Shown here in pieces: positions 43,745 to 53,630 of a stretch of DNA of 64,000 nucleotides. Source of the DNA: Gammaproteobacteria bacterium (GTDB lineage Bacteria; Pseudomonadota; Gammaproteobacteria; Pseudomonadales; PIVM01). The stretch covers positions 69,569 to 133,568 of the forward strand of contig PIVM01000002.1 in NCBI GenBank assembly GCA_003353945.1. Reading direction: 5' to 3'. A model generated the notes under the pieces. The model saw nothing but the letters and a program-made list of their open reading frames with translations. It was not told the DNA's origin and did not search any database. The translations under genes and the position numbers were made by a program. Within the stretch, counting starts at the first letter, position 1; each line of letters begins with the position of its first letter.

Positions 43745-45916
43745 CTAAAACTGATAGTCCAGCTTTATACCCATACTGCGGCCGCGTTCTGACCATTCAT
43801 TTCTAAATAGTAACATGGCAATTTCACTGTCATCGTTGTCCAGCAGATTTTTAGCAAACAAGGCGACATTGAGCTGTGTGCCAAGGAGTTTATTGAAAAC
43901 AATATTCAGATCGAAAAAGTGTTCTGGTCCGAATGAGATTTTTCGGTTAGTGAAGTTTTCGGACATATGCATATCGCTCCAGCCACGATAATGCAGATTA
44001 AGTGTCAAGGTATCTTTGTGCTGGTAATTCAGGCCAAGATTCCAAATTTGCTGTGGATAGGCAGCGACGGTACCGTCCGGTGCAAAAGGCGTAAAGTCAT
44101 TAAAAAAATCGTAATCAATACCGGCTTCACTGCCTGTTAATTTATCCACTTTAGCTTGTAGAACGTGAGATAAATTACCATAGAAATCCCACTCGCTAAT
44201 GGGTAGATACTGAAATGATAATTCATAGCCGTAGCTTTTGATCGTATTGGTATTAATAAAAAACAGAATTCTGGTTGGGTCATCTGCGGAATCTGCTTGA
44301 AAAAGAAAATTAAAGGCATCGTCAATTTGAGTGTGAAATAGCGCCAGGTTGGCGATTAAGGGATTGCGTTTGAACTGCAACTGCAAATCATGGCTGTAGA
44401 CTTTTTCTGAATCGGATGCGCCGTAAATCAACGCTGTATATTCCTCAGAATTGTCATTAGTAAAAGTATTAAAGGTCTCTTGTCCGAGAAAACCGATGCC
44501 AACCGGAGGGCGAATATAACCAGTATTGTAGGAATAATGACTGGACCAGCTAGGAGCGAATTGCCAGTTTATCCCTAGCCGTGGTAAGACGATGGTGTTT
44601 TTTTCTCGCAGATTATTTCTATCCAGTCTTAATCCCAGTGTGCTGTTAATATCTTTGCTGATACGCCAGTCATCTTCAATAAACACGGCGATGTTTTCAT
44701 CGATATCTTCAGGCACAACACGCAAATTGAAGACGGTTCCTGCTGAAGGAGGTTCGGAGGTGGAAGGGTAGCTGACATTATTTGTTACCGGATCTATTTC
44801 AGTGCGTACCGCACGCAGACCAAATAGCAGAGCGTGCTGGCTATGGGGGCGCCATTTGCCCAATAATTCTAAGCCCAGTGCATTTTCCTTGCTGGCGGCC
44901 GATTCCATGACCGTCGATATACCTTTCGAATTGATCATGTTGCGCAGTTTTTGCCAGCGTTCCATCAAATCGGTAAACACCCGTAATTCCAGACTCAGAG
45001 AATTACTTATTGCACGACTATGCTCAATATCAAGATAGATGTGACGACGGCGGTAATAAGGGGGCTGATCCAGATTTGTCGCTTGAAATACGTTCATGCT
45101 TGGATTACTGTTTTTTAAATCCGCTGCTCGAGTGTGTACCGTGGTGTTGCGTAACTGTGCGGTGAAATACAGCTCCCAGGAATCATCAATTTGCTCCCAT
45201 CTGCCCGGCCAGAAAGGGTCTACACCATCCTCCGGGAAACCCTCTGCTTTGGCGCCGGTAAAGGAAACGATATAACTGATATCTTCTGCCAGCTTTTCGC
45301 CAGCTTGGACATTGGCATAGCGGTAACGATCTTCTGTGGCATAGGAATAGGTGGCAACAGGTCCATCAATGTCAGTGCCGTCCTTGGTGATAATATGGAT
45401 AATGCCAAGTGCGGCATCGCTACCCCATAAGGTGGAGCCTGGGCCACGTACAATTTCCACTCGTTTCACATTTTCCAGCATCGGAAACAGAAAGAAGAAT
45501 CCCGGCCCCTTATCCACTATGCTGTTGGCGTTGTGACCATCGATAAGTAGCAGGAATTGCTCGTTATCGCCAATATAACCACGGCTTCCAATGGCTGCGC
45601 CGGCCAATTGCTTATTGACGAAAAAACCCGTTGTACGCTCCAGTAACTCTTTTACCGTTCGAATTCCCATGCGTTTGATGTCGTTGGCAGTGTAGACAGA
45701 AATGGCGGCTGCAGAGTTACGCAGGCTCTGCGTATCACGTGTTGGTGTGATGATTTTTGTATCCAGCAACTGCTCGAAGGATCGTTCATACCAGGGCTGT
45801 TCAGAAGCTTGATCAGTATTCTCGGCCACAGCAAAAGAAGCGATGCATAACAACGCGATGCATGAAAGAGCGGTTGATAGGAATTGGCTTGGGGAGAGCT
45901 TATTATTTTTTTTCAT
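43745..45916 (-). CDS. TonB-dependent outer-membrane receptor
   Basis: A 723-residue outer-membrane receptor with signal peptide (MKKNNKLSPSQFLSTALSCI onward, ending AVAEN). The plug domain shows LLERTTGFFVNKQLAGAAIG, DGHNANSIV and VKRVEIVRGPGSTLWGSDAA, and the barrel ends in LDYQF with the usual terminal aromatic residue. Such receptors import iron chelates, vitamins or carbohydrates using TonB energy. It lies just downstream of a hybrid histidine kinase with a YfiR-like domain (57 bases between), so both are probably co-transcribed and may share a signal. The ligand is unknown. An earlier ATG in frame is less signal-like. Confidence 0.93.
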   Translation of the reverse strand: MKKNNKLSPSQFLSTALSCIALLCIASFAVAENTDQASEQPWYERSFEQLLDTKIITPTRDTQSLRNSAAAISVYTANDIKRMGIRTVKELLERTTGFFVNKQLAGAAIGSRGYIGDNEQFLLLIDGHNANSIVDKGPGFFFLFPMLENVKRVEIVRGPGSTLWGSDAALGIIHIITKDGTDIDGPVATYSYATEDRYRYANVQAGEKLAEDISYIVSFTGAKAEGFPEDGVDPFWPGRWEQIDDSWELYFTAQLRNTTVHTRAADLKNSNPSMNVFQATNLDQPPYYRRRHIYLDIEHSRAISNSLSLELRVFTDLMERWQKLRNMINSKGISTVMESAASKENALGLELLGKWRPHSQHALLFGLRAVRTEIDPVTNNVSYPSTSEPPSAGTVFNLRVVPEDIDENIAVFIEDDWRISKDINSTLGLRLDRNNLREKNTIVLPRLGINWQFAPSWSSHYSYNTGYIRPPVGIGFLGQETFNTFTNDNSEEYTALIYGASDSEKVYSHDLQLQFKRNPLIANLALFHTQIDDAFNFLFQADSADDPTRILFFINTNTIKSYGYELSFQYLPISEWDFYGNLSHVLQAKVDKLTGSEAGIDYDFFNDFTPFAPDGTVAAYPQQIWNLGLNYQHKDTLTLNLHYRGWSDMHMSENFTNRKISFGPEHFFDLNIVFNKLLGTQLNVALFAKNLLDNDDSEIAMLLFRNEWSERGRSMGIKLDYQF

Positions 45917-46017
45917 GATAAAAGCCGGTAGTTGGGTCGAAGGGATTGAATGGTTTTGCACACAACTTATAATTTTTCATTATTGACCATGCGTTCATTA
46001 TTGCAGTAATGAACACA

Positions 46018-48345
46018 TTATGCCTGTTTTGAAGCGAGAAATTGTTGTAACGTCTGATTAAGTTTGCCTAACTTAATGGGTTTATCAAGAAATCCGTTCA
46101 TGCCAGCAGCAGTACAATTGGCGAGCTGCTTTGTCATCATATTGGCGGTCACGGCGATGATGGGTATATTGGCCGATTCATTGGGGAGAGCACGAATAGC
46201 CTTGGTGCAGTCGAGGCCATCCATTTTTGGCATTTGCAGATCCATCAGAATTAATGAAGGCAAATGTGCATCCAGAATATCCAATGCTTCCAGCCCGTTT
46301 TTTGCTCGTGTTGAGTCATAACCCAATTTCGTAAGCATTCTCTGCAAAATCTGGCTGTTAACGTCGTTGTCTTCCACAACCAGAACGGTGGGTTTGTTTA
46401 CACTAAGCAGTGGTGTGATGTGTGTCTCGCTGATTGGGGATTCATCTGGATTTGTTGAGACCATACGCACAGGTGCTGACAGTGCAACCCGACAACCACC
46501 TTGTGGTCGATTCGACAAATTAAGTTGCCCATGCATGGCTTGAAGAATGTGTTTGCATATAGCCAAACCAATGCCTAGCCCGTAGTAGTGGCGGGCTAGG
46601 CCGCTTTCATGCTGCCTGAAAGCTTCAAATAGATAGGGTTTGTCGCTTTCTTTTATGCCAGGACCACTGTCTTCAATGATACAGCTTAGTCGTCCGAGCT
46701 TGCCTGGTTTCTCTTGGCTTGATTCCTCTTGGCTTGGCTCCTCAAGCATCTGATAGGCAACAGTTAAGCGAACAGTGCCATGAGCCGTAAACTTGATGGC
46801 GTTATCCAGCACTTTTTGCAGTGCTTTTATCAGGTTGAGTTTGTCCAGTTCAAGTACGCCAGGCAGGGTTTTTGAAATTAACCAATCCAGCTGTAAATTC
46901 TTATCTTCGCAGAGTTTACGGTAGTAATGATGTAGATCCGCAAACAGACTGCGCATATTAACTTTGCGGGGATGTAGAGTCAGTTGTTCTGACTGGATTT
47001 CAGTATAGGTAAGAATGTCATCTACCATGGTCATCATTTGTGCAGCGCTTTTTTCAATGCTATCCAGTGAGTTGCGCATAGATATTGGATTGTGTCGATC
47101 CGCTACCTGTAGCTCACCGATAATGCCGTGCATGGGCGTGCGCAACTCATGATTAATTGCTGTCAAGAAATCGGTTTTGAGTTGCAAGCTTGATTGAAAT
47201 GCATCGAGGGTTTCCTGTTGTGCTTTAACCAAAGCCGCCTCAGTTTCATACAATCGTTTTTTCTCTTTCAGCGCCTGGTTTTGTCGGATAATAATATAGA
47301 TAGTCACGGCCAATAGCAGCAGAAGAGCCATCAGGATAATATTACGCTGGGATGTGATAGTTTCTGCTTGTTGCGATACCTTTTCTGACTGCTTTTTCAG
47401 AATAAGTTGCTGATGTTGAATTCTTTCCTGTTGATCTTGCAAAATATCAGTGTTCTCTGAGATTTTTGCTTCCAATACATCCATCGTTCGACTTTGCGCA
47501 ATGAGTTGCTGTCTGCTGCGGTTAACTTCTTGTTTGTTATGGGACAATTCTGTACTCACTTCCTGCAGCTGGCCTTCCTTTGTTGATAGCAATTCGTTTT
47601 TCTTGTGCAGTGCTTCGTTGGTAGCATCGATGTGTTTTTGTTGCTGGGTAATTTGCTCAGCTTGTTTCTCAATATACTGATTTTGTTTGGAAAGTGCGTT
47701 CAGGCTCTGTTCAAGCTCGGCTCGTTGCTGATGTACCTTACCTCTAATAGTAGAGAGCAGCGATTCCATCTTTTTGTACATGGCGGCAACCTCAATTTCA
47801 GTGCCGCCATAAAGCAAAATGTCTCGTGAGATAATGAGTTTTTCATACACAAGGTTGTTGGTATTGATTTCAAATGCGATGCGATTTTTATCTGAGCGGA
47901 CGAAATTAATCATCACAGAGTTTTTGTCCGAGGCGTTGTCAGAGATAATTAATGTATGGCTGCCGGCCAGGTGTGTGGTGATATCAGCAAGCTGTGAAGA
48001 CAGCGGCTTTGCGACAACAAGCATTTGTTGATGTTGTGAAGGCACTAGTTTGTTTGAGATAGAAACATTGATGGGCTTTTCGCGTACGGTCACTTCACGG
48101 GCAATGGTTTTAAAAGCTTGGGCTACACCCGTCTCCTCGCCATAGAACAAGACATTGAAATGAGACAGCTTGTTTTCATTGGGCCATTGTGTGTGCTTCA
48201 TAAAATTATAAAGTAGTGCGGCTTTGGCCTGATTTTCATTCATTGACTCGCCGAGCGAGCGAGTTGCAAAGGAAACTAGCAGAATGCAACACAGCCAGAT
48301 TAGGGAAAATCTGAAAAGTCGGGATGTGTTGGACAAATAAAGCAC
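46018..48345 (-). CDS. Hybrid sensor histidine kinase with YfiR (DUF4154) sensor domain
   Basis: A 775-residue signalling protein. An N-terminal membrane segment precedes a periplasmic YfiR/DUF4154 domain (about 35-190, with AALLYNFMKHTQWP). A long coiled coil (about 195-335), a second transmembrane helix (about 337-355), a HisKA domain with H in NHELRTPMHGI (about 398), an ATPase with KVLDNAIKF and EDSGPGIKES, and a C-terminal receiver domain with VEDNDVNSQ and LMDLQMPKMDG follow. YfiR-type domains sense redox or membrane stress. It precedes a TonB receptor gene on the same strand. The output partner is not encoded next to it. Confidence 0.92.
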   Translation of the reverse strand: MLYLSNTSRLFRFSLIWLCCILLVSFATRSLGESMNENQAKAALLYNFMKHTQWPNENKLSHFNVLFYGEETGVAQAFKTIAREVTVREKPINVSISNKLVPSQHQQMLVVAKPLSSQLADITTHLAGSHTLIISDNASDKNSVMINFVRSDKNRIAFEINTNNLVYEKLIISRDILLYGGTEIEVAAMYKKMESLLSTIRGKVHQQRAELEQSLNALSKQNQYIEKQAEQITQQQKHIDATNEALHKKNELLSTKEGQLQEVSTELSHNKQEVNRSRQQLIAQSRTMDVLEAKISENTDILQDQQERIQHQQLILKKQSEKVSQQAETITSQRNIILMALLLLLAVTIYIIIRQNQALKEKKRLYETEAALVKAQQETLDAFQSSLQLKTDFLTAINHELRTPMHGIIGELQVADRHNPISMRNSLDSIEKSAAQMMTMVDDILTYTEIQSEQLTLHPRKVNMRSLFADLHHYYRKLCEDKNLQLDWLISKTLPGVLELDKLNLIKALQKVLDNAIKFTAHGTVRLTVAYQMLEEPSQEESSQEKPGKLGRLSCIIEDSGPGIKESDKPYLFEAFRQHESGLARHYYGLGIGLAICKHILQAMHGQLNLSNRPQGGCRVALSAPVRMVSTNPDESPISETHITPLLSVNKPTVLVVEDNDVNSQILQRMLTKLGYDSTRAKNGLEALDILDAHLPSLILMDLQMPKMDGLDCTKAIRALPNESANIPIIAVTANMMTKQLANCTAAGMNGFLDKPIKLGKLNQTLQQFLASKQA

Positions 48346-48705
48346 TCCTATGAAAGTGACTTGTTTAGCATAAGTCGTTAGTGTAAAAGCAGTTTACATT
48401 CGCTGGAGTAATGTTAACTCCAGCGAATGTGTTTATCTTTGGCTGGCGGATTGCCACGATACCGCTCAATAACTAACAAATTACGCTGCCGATTTTATCT
48501 CTAAAGGCGGTCGCTGGGAAGTTGATGCTTCATTGAAGAGATGATTTTGTGGGGAAGTTGATGGCGAGTATTGTAAGCTTTTGAATATACAGGACATAAT
48601 CAGATTGTGCTTAGGGTTGTTATAGATTGCCTGGTGTTATGATATGACGGTCTTAATTCTTGATAGTCTATTCGTTAGCTTTGATCGGTGTAAGTGGGGT
48701 TTATC
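48346..48705. promoter_or_regulatory. Divergent intergenic region with a perfect 14-bp hairpin
   Basis: The 360-base region between the histidine kinase (leftward) and the radical SAM gene (rightward) contains acattcgctggagt at 48396-48409 and its exact reverse complement at 48417-48430, separated by aatgtta. No T run follows. It may be an operator or an RNA hairpin in the leader of either gene. No gene is seen. Confidence 0.6.
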
Positions 48706-49812
48706 ATGAGTCAAACGTTGTATGCCACGGTGGCCGAAACATATTGTAAGTTGGAAATGGACGATGAGCTGGGGCTCAGCCTTGACTTGGACGGTCGCTG
48801 GCGTAGCTATCGACAAGGAGAGCGATTTTATCGACGCACGATAAAAAATCAGTATGTACTGGATAACAATGCGCTTGATGAGAGTCAGGCGGTTGAAGTG
48901 CAAGCAGAACTTCAGCGCAGTCTTGCACGGATGCTGGGCCGATTGGGAGGGGAGGGGCAGCAGCAGATCAGTGGCGATCGAACGGCGTTGATCCGTTGGT
49001 TGGAAAAGGCGCAGGCGTGGGATTACACACGTTTGCAGGATCAGGTTGTGTACTACAGACGAGCCTATATTGAAGATATACCGGTATTGCCGCCTGATCG
49101 GTATCATGATCTGGTTGTATTACCAGCAACGGGTTGTCCCAATGCCCGTTGTCGCTTTTGTACTTTATACCAGGGTAGTCGTTTTGAGCCCTTAACGCCG
49201 GATCAGTTTGCTGAACACTTACAGTGCGTACGGGCATTATATGGACAATCCGTAGTGGCGCGTGATGGTATTTTTCTAAGTTCTGCCAATGCACTGGCGC
49301 TTTCCCAAAAGCAAATGCTATCGGTGCTGGAGAAAATCAAGCTATGTTTTGGCAGCCGAAAACGGGGGATAGCCTCATTTTATGACCCCGAACATGCCCC
49401 CAAACGTAATGAAAACCAGTGGCGGCAACTGGCAGCGCTTGATTTGCGTCATGTGGTGATCGGATTAGAAACGGCATATACACCGCTACGAGAGTATTTG
49501 GGTAAATCCGGCCATCTGCAAACCATGCAAGCATCCGTTGATTTAGCGAAAGCCGCTGGCATCAATATCGGTATCACGGTACTTATCGGTATGGAGGATG
49601 TGGGTGATGAAGAGGCGCACTTTGAGCACACTCGAGATTTTATTGGGCAGCTTGCGCTGCAGAGTCGGGATATTATCTATCTGTCACCCTGGACCTTAAG
49701 CAAGAAGACCGGGCTACAGGCACAGCTGGCAGGCTGGAAAACCGCGTTACGCTCGGTTACGGCTGCCAAAGTGGTGGAGTATGGTCTTGAGCGATTTTTC
49801 TATTTTGCTTGA
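48706..49812 (+). CDS. Radical SAM protein
   Basis: A radical SAM enzyme of 368 residues. The cluster-binding motif is GCPNARCRFCTLY, a CX4CX2C arrangement (Cys144, Cys149, Cys152) rather than CX3CX2C. This spacing occurs in some HemN/Elp3-like subfamilies. The rest of the barrel is recognisable (HVVIGLETAYTPLREYLGKS, AAGINIGITVLIGM). Its reaction is unknown. I prefer the ATG at 48706; a GTG four codons upstream is an alternative. mtnA follows 113 bases later. Confidence 0.87.
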   Translation: MSQTLYATVAETYCKLEMDDELGLSLDLDGRWRSYRQGERFYRRTIKNQYVLDNNALDESQAVEVQAELQRSLARMLGRLGGEGQQQISGDRTALIRWLEKAQAWDYTRLQDQVVYYRRAYIEDIPVLPPDRYHDLVVLPATGCPNARCRFCTLYQGSRFEPLTPDQFAEHLQCVRALYGQSVVARDGIFLSSANALALSQKQMLSVLEKIKLCFGSRKRGIASFYDPEHAPKRNENQWRQLAALDLRHVVIGLETAYTPLREYLGKSGHLQTMQASVDLAKAAGINIGITVLIGMEDVGDEEAHFEHTRDFIGQLALQSRDIIYLSPWTLSKKTGLQAQLAGWKTALRSVTAAKVVEYGLERFFYFA

Positions 49813-49868
49813 GTGATGTGCATTTCCTGGCGCGATTATCAGGCCAAATTCGATTAGAATGCGGCCCC

Positions 49869-49911
49869 CCAGTGTATTAGAAACCAGTGTATTAGAAACC
49901 AGTCTATTTGA
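49869..49911 (+). repeat. 15-bp tandem repeat upstream of mtnA
   Basis: Two exact copies of ccagtgtattagaaa and a partial third, ending 15 bases before the mtnA start codon. It lies in the leader of the gene and could affect spacing of the promoter or ribosome-binding region. Confidence 0.85.
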
Positions 49912-49925
49912 AGAGGTACTGATTC

Positions 49926-51026
49926 GTGCAAGTCGATGGCAAAGCCTACCGATCAATATGGTTTGATCATGCTCAACAACAACTCAATATTATTGACCAG
50001 ACGGTGTTACCCCACCAGTTGCGCGTATTGTCCCTGCCGAATGTTGACAGCGTTTGTTATGCAATTCGAAGCATGCAAGTTCGGGGTGCGCCGTTAATCG
50101 GAGCGACGGCCGCCTATGGGATGGCGCTGGGCTTGAAGGCTGATGCATCGCCAGCTGCAGAACAGCGTCTCGCCGAGCAGTTGTTGGCGACGCGTCCCAC
50201 AGCAGTGAATTTACATTGGGCTGTCCAGCGAATTCGAGGAGTCATTGCTGATCAACCCGTCTGCGAGCGGGCAGAGTTGGCGTTCACTGAAGCGCATTTG
50301 ATTTGTGAAGAGGATGTCAAAACCTGCAGTCATATCGGTGATCACGGATTGCGTCTTATCGAGAGCCTCTGGCAGGAAAAACAACCATTGCAGGCTCAAT
50401 TGAATATTCTCACCCATTGCAACGCAGGTTGGCTAGCAACTGTTGATTGGGGGACGGCCATCGCGCCCGTATACAAGGCGCATAATGCCGGTATTCCTGT
50501 TCATGTTTGGGTTGATGAAACCCGACCACGCAATCAGGGAGCACATCTGACGGCTTGGGAATTGGCACATCATGGCGTACCGCATACGGTAATCTGCGAC
50601 AATACGGGTGGCCATTTAATGCAACAGGGAATGGTTGATCTTTGTCTGGTTGGCAGTGATCGAACGACCGCTCATGGGGATGTGTGTAATAAAATCGGGA
50701 CCTACTTGAAAGCACTTGCTGCCAAGGATAATCAATTGCCGTTTTACGTTGCTCTACCGGTATCCACTATTGATTGGCAGATGAAAAATGGCTTGCAGGA
50801 GATTCCGATCGAACAGCGCGATGCTGATGAAGTCATCTGGGTGCAGGGTGTTGATAAACAGGAAGAATTTAGCTCGGTACGTATCACGCCGGCTGAAAGT
50901 TCGGCATGCAATTATGCCTTTGATGTCACACCTTCCCGTTTGGTAACGGGATTGATTACGGAGGCCGGTATAGTCAATGCAGATGTCGCTGGTCTCAAAC
51001 AGTTGCACGAGCAAATTCAAAACTGA
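49926..51026 (+). CDS. mtnA: Methylthioribose-1-phosphate isomerase
   Basis: A 366-residue enzyme of the methionine salvage pathway that isomerises 5-methylthioribose 1-phosphate to the ribulose form. Family blocks are SMQVRGAPLIGATAAYGMAL, NILTHCNAGWLATVDWGTA with the catalytic cysteine, and GSDRTTAHGDVCNKIGTY with the catalytic aspartate. Translation begins with GTG. It is not clustered with other mtn genes here. The TPSRLVTGLITEAGI C-terminal motif is intact. Confidence 0.96.
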   Translation: MQVDGKAYRSIWFDHAQQQLNIIDQTVLPHQLRVLSLPNVDSVCYAIRSMQVRGAPLIGATAAYGMALGLKADASPAAEQRLAEQLLATRPTAVNLHWAVQRIRGVIADQPVCERAELAFTEAHLICEEDVKTCSHIGDHGLRLIESLWQEKQPLQAQLNILTHCNAGWLATVDWGTAIAPVYKAHNAGIPVHVWVDETRPRNQGAHLTAWELAHHGVPHTVICDNTGGHLMQQGMVDLCLVGSDRTTAHGDVCNKIGTYLKALAAKDNQLPFYVALPVSTIDWQMKNGLQEIPIEQRDADEVIWVQGVDKQEEFSSVRITPAESSACNYAFDVTPSRLVTGLITEAGIVNADVAGLKQLHEQIQN

Positions 51027-51184
51027 TTACACCTCCACATTTTTTCCCTCTTGACGGTAATTATTTCGCGTCATTTGACAGGCCTGTACTACACTTTTTA
51101 TGACCGCTGGCATGCATAAAGTATGTCAGCGGGCATTGGTAACCCATTGGCATATTGAATTTTATTTGATCAGGGCAGTCGTAT

Positions 51185-52759
51185 ATGGCGTACAAAAGAG
51201 CGTTGGTGGTTGATGATTCCAAATTGGCCCGCATCACCTTAAAGAAAAAACTCGAGCAGCGCGAAGTGCAGGTGGATATGGTGGAATCTGCGCAGTTAGC
51301 GTTGGATTATCTACAGAGTAATCGACCCGATATCATCTTTATGGATCACCTGATGCCAGAGATCGATGGATTTGAGGCGACCCAGCGCATAAAGGCTGAT
51401 CCTGGTACTCAGGATATCCCTGTCATTATGTGTAGCGGAAAGGAGAATACTGACTATCTTCAGGAGGCCAGAGCCATAGGCGCCAGTAATATTCTCTCCA
51501 AACCGCCTGTCAGCACGGCTCTTGATGAAATACTGGCCGCTGTGACGGTTGATCAGCCAATGCCATCTGAAGCACCGGTTATGGCTGAAAATCCAGCGGC
51601 TATCGAACCTGCGCCAACCGAAGAAGTATTGTCATCATCTATACCACCTACGCCACCTATACCACCTACGCCCGTACTTGACGAACAATCCATTCAGGCT
51701 GTAGTGCGTGATATGTTGCCAGGCCTTTTGCCGGATACGGAATTGCAAAGGGAGCAAATACTGGCTGAGTTAAGTCATACGCAGACACGCATTTTGGAAG
51801 ATTTCACCAGTGGTGTGGATCATCAGCTTGACAGTCACCAACAACAACTGTCCCTTTTGAAAGAACAGCTTCAGAAATCTCAAGCCAATGTGACAATGGA
51901 TGAACAGACGGTTGATGGTCTGGTTGAACAGAGCCTGAAGCAGCAACAGTCGAACCTTGCCAGTCAGACCGAGGAGTCTTCACAGCGCAGTGCCGAAGAA
52001 GTGGCAGCGCTTGCTGTGCGCATCCAAAAAATGGAAGAAGCGCACACAGTGTTTGAACAGCGAATCAGTCAATGGTTGCAGGAGGTTGAGCTGCGACAGA
52101 GTGAACAGTCTGAACAAATCACGGCGGCGACAACAGCACAGGGTAGCGAGGGTCAGCAGCAGGATGCAGCAATTGATCAAAGTGCTATTGTAGAGCAGAT
52201 CAGTGCTCAAGTCATGGCTGGGGTGCAGGAAAACCTGCAACAGCAAATTAGTGCGGCGATCGAAGCGCGTGTACCGCAGTTGAGTGCTGATATTGGTGAT
52301 CAGTTGCAGTTGCAAATGACCTATCAAATGAACCAGGTGGAAGAGACTAAACAAGCTGTTGACCGAGCGCAGCCCACGGTTGACCAAGCAATGGGTGTTG
52401 GCGATGCTCAGCTTAAGAATATGGTTAATATTGCGCTTGAAGAGCAGTTACAGCGAAAACTGGCTGATCAGTTGTCTGAAATCAAACAGCAGATGCCGCA
52501 GCAGCAAGCTCTGGATTTCGAGCTTATCCGCAGTCAAGTGGAAGAAATGATACGCCAGCACGAGCCAATGGTTTCCAATGCGCCGGATCAACAGACCACG
52601 CAGGGAGCCGATGTGGCAGATGAGTTATTGGATCAGTTGGCGCAACGTTTTACGGAGGAAAAACAACAGCTGGATGATAAATTCAGTCGCAGCTCTATGA
52701 TGTTGGGCATTGGTTTGGTCATTTGCCTATTGGCTATTGTCGCTCAGTGGATCGGCTGA
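51185..52759 (+). CDS. Response regulator with glutamine-rich coiled coil and C-terminal membrane anchor
   Basis: A 524-residue protein. An N-terminal receiver domain keeps the acidic pair Asp10-Asp11, phosphoacceptor Asp54 (IIFMDHLMPEIDG) and Lys106. A proline-rich linker (SIPPTPPIPPTPV) follows, then about 300 residues of Gln-rich coiled coil (for example QQQLSLLKEQLQKSQA) and a single C-terminal transmembrane helix (MMLGIGLVICLLAIVAQWIG). No known output domain is present. The receiver would be cytoplasmic with the tail in the inner membrane. It could act as a phospho-regulated scaffold; this is inference. No histidine kinase is adjacent. Confidence 0.85.
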   Translation: MAYKRALVVDDSKLARITLKKKLEQREVQVDMVESAQLALDYLQSNRPDIIFMDHLMPEIDGFEATQRIKADPGTQDIPVIMCSGKENTDYLQEARAIGASNILSKPPVSTALDEILAAVTVDQPMPSEAPVMAENPAAIEPAPTEEVLSSSIPPTPPIPPTPVLDEQSIQAVVRDMLPGLLPDTELQREQILAELSHTQTRILEDFTSGVDHQLDSHQQQLSLLKEQLQKSQANVTMDEQTVDGLVEQSLKQQQSNLASQTEESSQRSAEEVAALAVRIQKMEEAHTVFEQRISQWLQEVELRQSEQSEQITAATTAQGSEGQQQDAAIDQSAIVEQISAQVMAGVQENLQQQISAAIEARVPQLSADIGDQLQLQMTYQMNQVEETKQAVDRAQPTVDQAMGVGDAQLKNMVNIALEEQLQRKLADQLSEIKQQMPQQQALDFELIRSQVEEMIRQHEPMVSNAPDQQTTQGADVADELLDQLAQRFTEEKQQLDDKFSRSSMMLGIGLVICLLAIVAQWIG

Positions 52760-52922
52760 TCAGATTAACCGACTTCAGAATGCATCGAATTTAAGGCTGT
52801 GCAATAAAATTCGTGTTCGAAATAATGGATGTCATTCTTAAATTGGTTCACGGAAAAGCCTCAATCGTTGTGAACGAGCGGATTGCCCAGGATGAGGGAC
52901 GGAACAAAATCAGGAATTGTGC

Positions 52923-53597
52923 ATGAAGTTAAAGTGGTTTATTGGGCTGTCATTTTTTCTTGTTATTCTCTCGCCATTTTATATCGAGGATAATACTGGT
53001 CGCAGTTATCTTGATTTGAGAGATTTGAGAGATCCTGCCACGGTAATTAACGGTTATCAGCGTCTTGTTACGCAGATGAGTTCCTTCATTGGGAAAAAGG
53101 ATAAAGAGCCATCGCAGCTACGGCGCTGGACGGATGAGCGCGGCATTGTGAATTACTCTGATAGCAAAATCGCACCGCAAAACAGTGAGGCGATTGATCT
53201 CAGTGAAATCAAGAATACCAATTTTATCGCCATGGAGGGGCATGGGAGTACTGCCAAGGCTGTTCTTGTCTATAGCATTTTAGCAGTAGTTGTCTTGTTG
53301 GGGCTGCGTTACCTGTGGTTGGCGATGAAAACAGCGGGCAAGGCCGCTTATTATTCAGCCAGTTCCAGGCCGGATCCGGCTAGCTACACCGGTATTGAAT
53401 ACAAGCCTGGCGCCAATACCAGCCACACTGTCCTCGGTGTTGCTGAAAATGCCAGTGCCGAGGAAATCAAAAAAGCCTACCGGCAGAAGATGAGTCAGTT
53501 TCATCCTGACAAAGTGGCCAATATGAGTGAGCATGTGCGCGAAAAAGCGTCGAAACAAGCGCAGCTGATCAATGCGGCGTATAAAGAATTAAGCTAA
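52923..53597 (+). CDS. Membrane-anchored J-domain protein
   Basis: A 224-residue protein with an N-terminal transmembrane helix (KWFIGLSFFLVILSPFYI), a DUF4124-like segment (RRWTDERGIVNYSDSKIAP), a second helix (VLVYSILAVVVLLGLRYLW) and a C-terminal J-domain. The J-domain has the HPD triad (about 194-196, in SQFHPDKVANM), required to stimulate DnaK ATPase. The J-domain would be cytoplasmic, so this protein recruits Hsp70 to the inner membrane. An ATG at 52923 is preferred to an upstream TTG. Confidence 0.88.
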   Translation: MKLKWFIGLSFFLVILSPFYIEDNTGRSYLDLRDLRDPATVINGYQRLVTQMSSFIGKKDKEPSQLRRWTDERGIVNYSDSKIAPQNSEAIDLSEIKNTNFIAMEGHGSTAKAVLVYSILAVVVLLGLRYLWLAMKTAGKAAYYSASSRPDPASYTGIEYKPGANTSHTVLGVAENASAEEIKKAYRQKMSQFHPDKVANMSEHVREKASKQAQLINAAYKELS

Positions 53598-53630
53598 CTC
53601 CCATTCAATTTAATGCGAGCCGCACCGATC

